A DNA stretch of 36,607 nucleotides from Deltaproteobacteria bacterium (lineage in GTDB: Bacteria > Myxococcota_A > UBA9160 > SZUA-336): positions 1 through 36,607 of the forward strand of contig VGRW01000032.1 of NCBI GenBank assembly GCA_016875225.1. Reading direction: 5' to 3'. This document shows, one piece after another, positions 33,059 to 36,607 of this stretch. The translations under genes and the position numbers were made by a program. Numbering within the stretch: the stretch's first letter is position 1; each line of letters starts with the position of its first letter. The notes below the pieces were generated by a model. That model was not told the DNA's origin, ran no database searches, and saw only the letters and a program-made list of their open reading frames with translations.

Positions 33059-33994
33059 GTGTCGGGGCGGCTTTTCGAACCCGCGGCGCACGCGCTCTCG
33101 GAGCTCTGGCGCCGAGCGGTCCTGCAGTCCGGGATCCGTCCCGGCGGCTGGCGCGCGCCGACCATGCACGGGCTGCTCTTCTGGGGCGCGTCGGGGCTCG
33201 CAGTCGCGACCGTGCTCGAGCGCGCGGCGCACTTCGGCCTGCCGCGCCCGGCCGCGCTGCTCGGGCTCGATCCGTGGCTGCCGCTCGTGCGCGAGATCTC
33301 GGGTGCGGCGTTCGCGTACGGCGCCGCGATGGCGCTGTACCGACGGTTCGTGCGGCGCTGGCAGAGGCTGCAGCTCGACCTGCCGGGCGACCGGCTGGCG
33401 CTCGGACTTTTGCTCGCGGTTCCGCTGATCGGGTTCCTCATGGAGGGCGCTCGGCTCGCGCTGCTTCCCGCCGCAGTGCAGCCGGAGCTCTGGCTCGGCC
33501 ACGCGATCGCGCGCGCGATCGACGGACTCGGGCTCGAAGGCGCCGCGACCTACGAGGCGCTGCGCGCCGCGCACATCGCATCCGCGCTCGCGCTCTTCGC
33601 AGCGATCCCGTTCACCCGGCTGCGCCACGTGCTTGCGGCGCCGCTCTCGATCCTGGTGAACGCAGGCCGAAGCGGCCCGCCGCCGGCGATCGACGTCGCC
33701 GGGCGACTGCCGTGGCCGCTCCGGCTCGAGCTCGAGGCGTGCAGCGCCTGCGCGCGCTGCGACGTCGCCTGTCCCCCGGCGCAGTCGGGCCATCCGCTCT
33801 CGCCGATGCGGCTGCTGCTGGCGCAGCGCGGCGACCCCGCGGCGCGCGGATTTCCGGTCGAGGTGCTCGAGGCGTGCACGAGCTGTGGCGAGTGCGAGCA
33901 GGCCTGCCCGATCGGGATCGAGCACCGGGTGCGCATCGATGCGCTGCGCTCCGCGGCGCGATCTGGCACAGCGACGGGCGCAGCTGGTATGTAG
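33059..33994 (+). CDS. Membrane cytochrome b-like/4Fe-4S electron-transfer protein
   Basis: A 311-residue protein. The first 200 residues hold about five membrane helices with conserved-looking His residues (APTMHGLLFWG, LRAAHIASALALFAAIPFTRLRHVLAAPLSI), like the NarI/DsrM haem-b subunit. The soluble end has two 4Fe-4S motifs: CSACARCDVACPP (three Cys plus CP) and CTSCGECEQACPIG. This matches HdrC/DsrM-like fusions that pass electrons between the membrane quinone pool and soluble partners, but the C-terminal CCG (HdrD) domain found in many is missing here. The GTG start at 33059 is chosen because codon use improves there; ATG at 32933 would add 42 residues. The partner catalytic subunit is not in the window. 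Confidence 0.8.
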   Translation: MSGRLFEPAAHALSELWRRAVLQSGIRPGGWRAPTMHGLLFWGASGLAVATVLERAAHFGLPRPAALLGLDPWLPLVREISGAAFAYGAAMALYRRFVRRWQRLQLDLPGDRLALGLLLAVPLIGFLMEGARLALLPAAVQPELWLGHAIARAIDGLGLEGAATYEALRAAHIASALALFAAIPFTRLRHVLAAPLSILVNAGRSGPPPAIDVAGRLPWPLRLELEACSACARCDVACPPAQSGHPLSPMRLLLAQRGDPAARGFPVEVLEACTSCGECEQACPIGIEHRVRIDALRSAARSGTATGAAGM

Positions 33995-34019
33995 ACGCTG
34001 CGCAGAGAGGAGATCGCCC

Positions 34020-34496
34020 ATGATGTTCGCGCCCTGCAAGATGCGGCTCGAGAGTCCGGCCTTCCAACAGCTGGGTCGGATCCCGGCCAAACACACCGGT
34101 GAAGGCGGGGACGTCTCGCCGGCGCTCCAGTGGAGCGACGTTCCCGACGGCACGCGCGCCTTCGCGCTGATCTGTCACGACCCCGACGCGCCGGTGCTCT
34201 CGGGCGGAAGCTACGGCTTCGTCCACTGGGTGCTCTACAACATTCCCGGCTCGGTCACGAAGCTCGCCGAGGGAACGAAGGACTTCACGAACGGGAAGAC
34301 CGGATTCGGTAAGCAGGCGTACGGCGGTCCGATGCCGCCGCCCGGGCACGGCACGCACCACTACTACTTCTGGCTGATCGCGCTCTCGCAGGAGACCGCG
34401 CTCGAGCCTGGCCTCACGCTCGCGCAGCTTCTCGAGCGGATCGAGCCGCACACGATCGGACTGAACCGCCTGGTCGGCAGCTACTCGCGCTCCTAG
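34020..34496 (+). CDS. YbhB/YbcL family (PEBP-like) protein
   Basis: A 158-residue phosphatidylethanolamine-binding-protein-fold member. Diagnostic motifs are KHTGEGGDVSPALQW (near residues 21-35), LICHDPDAP (near 52-60, the anion-pocket DPDAP), FVHWVLYNIPG and MPPPGHGTHHYYFWLIAL (GxHxYxF type). No signal peptide is seen, so it is probably cytoplasmic. The start is the first of two adjacent ATG codons, with GGAG eight bases upstream. It ends in a 4-base convergent overlap with the membrane gene on the other strand. The physiological ligand of bacterial members is mostly unknown. Confidence 0.92.
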   Translation: MMFAPCKMRLESPAFQQLGRIPAKHTGEGGDVSPALQWSDVPDGTRAFALICHDPDAPVLSGGSYGFVHWVLYNIPGSVTKLAEGTKDFTNGKTGFGKQAYGGPMPPPGHGTHHYYFWLIALSQETALEPGLTLAQLLERIEPHTIGLNRLVGSYSRS

Positions 34497-35782
34497 CTGC
34501 GCCTGCGCGCGGCATTCGCGAGCACGGCGAAGAGCGCGACTCCGGTGGCGACGAGGAGCGCGCCCGCGGCGCGCGCGAGCGGATCGGAGCGCAGCGCGAT
34601 CGCGAGCGCGCCGACGGCCAGCGTCGCCGCGTGAAGCGCGAAGCAGCCGCGCTCCCACGCGTCGGGGAGCAGATCGCGCGCCGAGGGCACGCCGGGCTCG
34701 CCCGCTCGCGGCGCGAAGCGGTGCAGCCAGACCAGGAACGGAACGATCCGCCCGAGCATTCCGTGGAGGATCATTCCGGCCCAGCCGACCAGCACCAGCC
34801 AGCCCAGCAGCACGCTCCAGCGCGGAGCCGACGAGACGTACGCGAGCGCGGCGACGAGCGCGCAGAGCGGCGCGACGAGCAGCCCCGTGTTCCAGAACAG
34901 CAGGCTCGGGTCCGCGCGCCGCCGGCGTCGCGCGTGCAGGCTGCGCACGGTGACGAGCGGATGGATCCCCCAGACCGCGACGACCGCGGGGAGCGCAGCG
35001 ACCGCGGCGATCTGCGAGGCACGCGCGTCGCTGTCGCCGAGAGCGCCCGCGTAGAAGAGCGCGAGCACGACGACCGGAAGCAGCGCGCCGGCCGTCGCGA
35101 GTCCCGCGATCCAGCGCCGCGCCGCAGGAGCGACCGGCGGGGAGAGGTTGAAGAGCGGCACCACCTGCCAGGAGACCGCGACGATCAGCCCCCCGACCCA
35201 GCCGAGCAGCCCGACGGAGAGGTGCACCTGGATGAACAGCCCGCGCGGCCCGGGAAAGCGCATGCCGCTGTGGCCGTGCGCCATCCAGAGCCCGAGCAGG
35301 GCGGTCAGGAAGAACGCGAGCAGAGCGGCCATCATCCCGATCACGGTCTCGTTTCGCGCGGGCGCGCGGTGCAGCGCGCGGGCGATCGGGATCACGAACA
35401 GAAGCACGGCCGGGGTGATCAGCGCGATCGCCCAGAACACCAGGCGCGGCGACCCTCCGGCGATGCCGCCGATCAAGCCGACGACCCCGATCACGAAGAG
35501 CGCGTACACGGCGTGACCGACCCGGATCCGGCCGACCGGGCTTCCCGCGACGACCGCCGTGAGCTGGTAGAGCGCGCCCATCATCACGAGCGTCAGGAAT
35601 CCGAGCGTCCCGAGGTGCGCGATCGCGAGCGTGATCGACGCGTAGCCGGTGCCGATCGCGTACTCGCCGTAGCTCGCGAGCAGCGAGCCCGCCACGATCA
35701 GCGCGAGCGGCGCGGTCGCGAAGAACGAGAGTGGAACCCAGAGCGGGGGCGCGTTCTCGAGGCTGAGCCCTTCGGTCTTCAT
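34493..35782 (-). CDS. Multi-His polytopic membrane protein resembling haem-copper oxidase subunit I/NnrS
   Basis: A 429-residue protein with about eleven to twelve hydrophobic helices. Histidines sit inside or at the ends of helices in a pattern suggestive of haem or metal ligation: AIAHLGTLGFLTLVMMGALYQL, WMAHGHSGMRF, IQVHLSVGLLGWVGGLIVAVSWQVVPLF and MILHGMLGRIVPFLVWLHRF. This resembles single-subunit relatives of cytochrome oxidase/NO reductase subunit I and NnrS, but I cannot assign it to one family. The ATG at 35782 overlaps the stop of the DUF2249 gene upstream (ATGA), which couples the two. With DUF2249 and hemerythrin genes next door, a role in nitric oxide or oxygen handling is plausible. 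It could be haem-free. Confidence 0.75.
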   Translation of the reverse strand: MKTEGLSLENAPPLWVPLSFFATAPLALIVAGSLLASYGEYAIGTGYASITLAIAHLGTLGFLTLVMMGALYQLTAVVAGSPVGRIRVGHAVYALFVIGVVGLIGGIAGGSPRLVFWAIALITPAVLLFVIPIARALHRAPARNETVIGMMAALLAFFLTALLGLWMAHGHSGMRFPGPRGLFIQVHLSVGLLGWVGGLIVAVSWQVVPLFNLSPPVAPAARRWIAGLATAGALLPVVVLALFYAGALGDSDARASQIAAVAALPAVVAVWGIHPLVTVRSLHARRRRRADPSLLFWNTGLLVAPLCALVAALAYVSSAPRWSVLLGWLVLVGWAGMILHGMLGRIVPFLVWLHRFAPRAGEPGVPSARDLLPDAWERGCFALHAATLAVGALAIALRSDPLARAAGALLVATGVALFAVLANAARRRS

Positions 35783-36114
35783 TTCGTCGAGCGCTCGTCC
35801 GCCGCGGGACACCCGACCCAGACGAGCCCGGTTCCGTCGGCCTCTTCGAGCGCGGCCCAGAGCAGGCCCCTGCGATCGAGCAGCGACATCAGCATCTGCG
35901 GGAGTCGCGGCGTGCGAGCGGCGAGCGCGTCCGCCGGAGCCAGGCGCGCGCAGGCGGCGAGGATCTTCTCCATCGGCTCGGGCGCGGGCAGATCGCGAAG
36001 ATCGAGCACGGACTCCGGCGCGAGTCGGCCGATCCGGGCGCGCAGCTCCGACTCGTCGAGCGGCTCGCGAACCCGCTCCGCGCGAAAGACCCGCGTCTGC
36101 TCCAAGCTCGCCAA
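35779..36114 (-). CDS. DUF2249 domain protein
   Basis: A protein of about 111 residues. The core LDLRDLPAPEPMEKILAACARLAPADAL, followed by a PRLPQMLMSLLDRRGLLWAALEEADG pattern, fits DUF2249, a small alpha/beta domain often encoded with hemerythrins and denitrification proteins. The start is uncertain: TTG at 36114 has GGAGG four bases upstream and leaves 91 bases to the divergent hemerythrin; GTG at 36168 would add 18 residues with poor codon use. Its stop overlaps the ATG of the membrane protein. The exact role of DUF2249 is unknown; a redox or sulfur-carrier-like function has been suggested by its fold. Confidence 0.75.
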   Translation of the reverse strand: MASLEQTRVFRAERVREPLDESELRARIGRLAPESVLDLRDLPAPEPMEKILAACARLAPADALAARTPRLPQMLMSLLDRRGLLWAALEEADGTGLVWVGCPAADERSTK

Positions 36115-36205
36115 CTCGCCTCCCAGCGACGGATGAAGCCGCTCCCGACCCGATCTGCCGCTCCGCACGCCGCGCGATACCCTACCCGCAATCGAGGAGG
36201 ATCGC

Positions 36206-36607
36206 ATGACGGAAGCGGGCGCGAGTCTCGTGGAGCACTTCAGCAGCGAGCATCGCAGCTGTGACGACATCTGGGCCGAGGTCGAGAGCGCGGGCGAAGC
36301 CGGAGATCGCGCGCGAGCCGAGGCGGCGTGGAAGCGCTTCGACACGGAGATGCGCGCGCACCTGGGCTGCGAGGAAGAGCTGCTGTTTCCCGCGTTCGAA
36401 GCCGCGACCGGAATGACCGAGGCCGGTCCGACCTTCGTGATGCGCGCCGAGCACGTGCAGATGCGCGCGCTGCTCGGCCGGATGCAGGAGGCGGTCGAGC
36501 GGGGAAATCTGCGCGAGCTGCTCGATCAGGGCGACTCGCTGCTGATCCTGATCGGGCAGCACAACCAGAAAGAGGAGCGGATGCTGTATCCGCTGGCCGA
36601 GCGCGCG
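36206..36607 (+). CDS. Hemerythrin-like HHE domain protein, 3' end outside window
   Basis: The first 134 residues of a second hemerythrin, cut by the window end. Ligand-type residues are seen in FSSEHRSCDDIW (near 12-23), MRAHLGCEEELLFPAFEAA (near 49-67), MRAEHVQMRALL (near 79-90) and IGQHNQKEERMLYPLAER (near 116-133), matching the H, HxxxE and HxxxD/E pattern of the di-iron bundle. GAGGAGG lies five bases before the ATG, so it is well translated. It is only distantly similar to the hemerythrin at 28 kb. Divergent from DUF2249, it probably belongs to the same response unit. Confidence 0.88.
   Translation, partial: MTEAGASLVEHFSSEHRSCDDIWAEVESAGEAGDRARAEAAWKRFDTEMRAHLGCEEELLFPAFEAATGMTEAGPTFVMRAEHVQMRALLGRMQEAVERGNLRELLDQGDSLLILIGQHNQKEERMLYPLAERA

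Noticed and set aside
1-36607. CRISPR array, tRNA/rRNA genes, insertion sequences or phage attachment sites
   Set aside because: No regularly spaced repeats, cloverleaf-like segments, transposase or integrase motifs, or flanking long repeats were found on reading both strands.

Overview
This 36.6 kb window is very GC-rich, with GC-ending codons almost everywhere, and is densely coded on both strands. Outer-membrane logic (an RND exporter fused to a LolA-like domain, a possible C-terminal surface-sorting tail) points to a Gram-negative bacterium. The F420-type luciferase-like oxidoreductase, paired acyl-CoA dehydrogenases and acoX/Lin0512 genes would fit an uncultured deltaproteobacterial, myxococcal or Binatota-like lineage. 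That placement is an impression, not proven. No tRNA, rRNA, transposon, integrase or CRISPR array was seen.

Left part (1-9.4 kb), catabolism. A minus-strand pair (luciferase-like oxidoreductase, then an esterase cut by the window edge) and a small unknown gene lie opposite a plus-strand run of two acyl-CoA dehydrogenases and a transglutaminase-like protein. The first dehydrogenase keeps the catalytic Glu and the second has lost it, which suggests one mixed enzyme. Next come acetoin-dehydrogenase-type E1 alpha and beta genes with a methyltransferase on the minus strand, divergent from acoX and a Lin0512-family gene.

Middle left (9.4-14.5 kb), envelope and accessory genes. These are an acyltransferase-3 membrane protein, a GH5 glucanase resembling fungal exo-1,3-glucanases, a YddA/SbmA-type ABC transporter whose ATPase motifs are eroded, and a secreted protein with a possible C-terminal sorting tail. 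A perfect 11-bp hairpin closes this part.

Centre (14.5-28 kb), the highlight. A six-gene plus-strand operon carries the complete conserved enediyne polyketide cassette: DUF1702 (E3/UnbL-like), UnbV (E4), UnbU (E5), an iterative PKS with KS-AT-ACP-KR-DH-PPTase order (PKSE), and a hotdog thioesterase (E10). It is followed by an RND/MMPL exporter fused to a LolA-like periplasmic domain. As sequenced, the PKS is frameshifted exactly at the KS active-site cysteine; the pattern fits a 13-nt deletion between two TGCTCG copies. No obvious warhead-tailoring or self-resistance genes are visible, so the product may be a membrane-destined polyene or an enediyne completed by genes elsewhere.

Right part (28-36.6 kb), candidate gas or redox response and scaffolds. 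A hemerythrin gene is divergent from a Crp/Fnr regulator, with a three-half-site palindrome between them. Two translationally coupled WD40-only proteins of 14 repeats each follow. Then come a membrane cytochrome-b/4Fe-4S protein, a PEBP-family protein, a multi-His membrane protein resembling haem-copper oxidase subunit I or NnrS, a DUF2249 protein and a second hemerythrin cut by the window edge.
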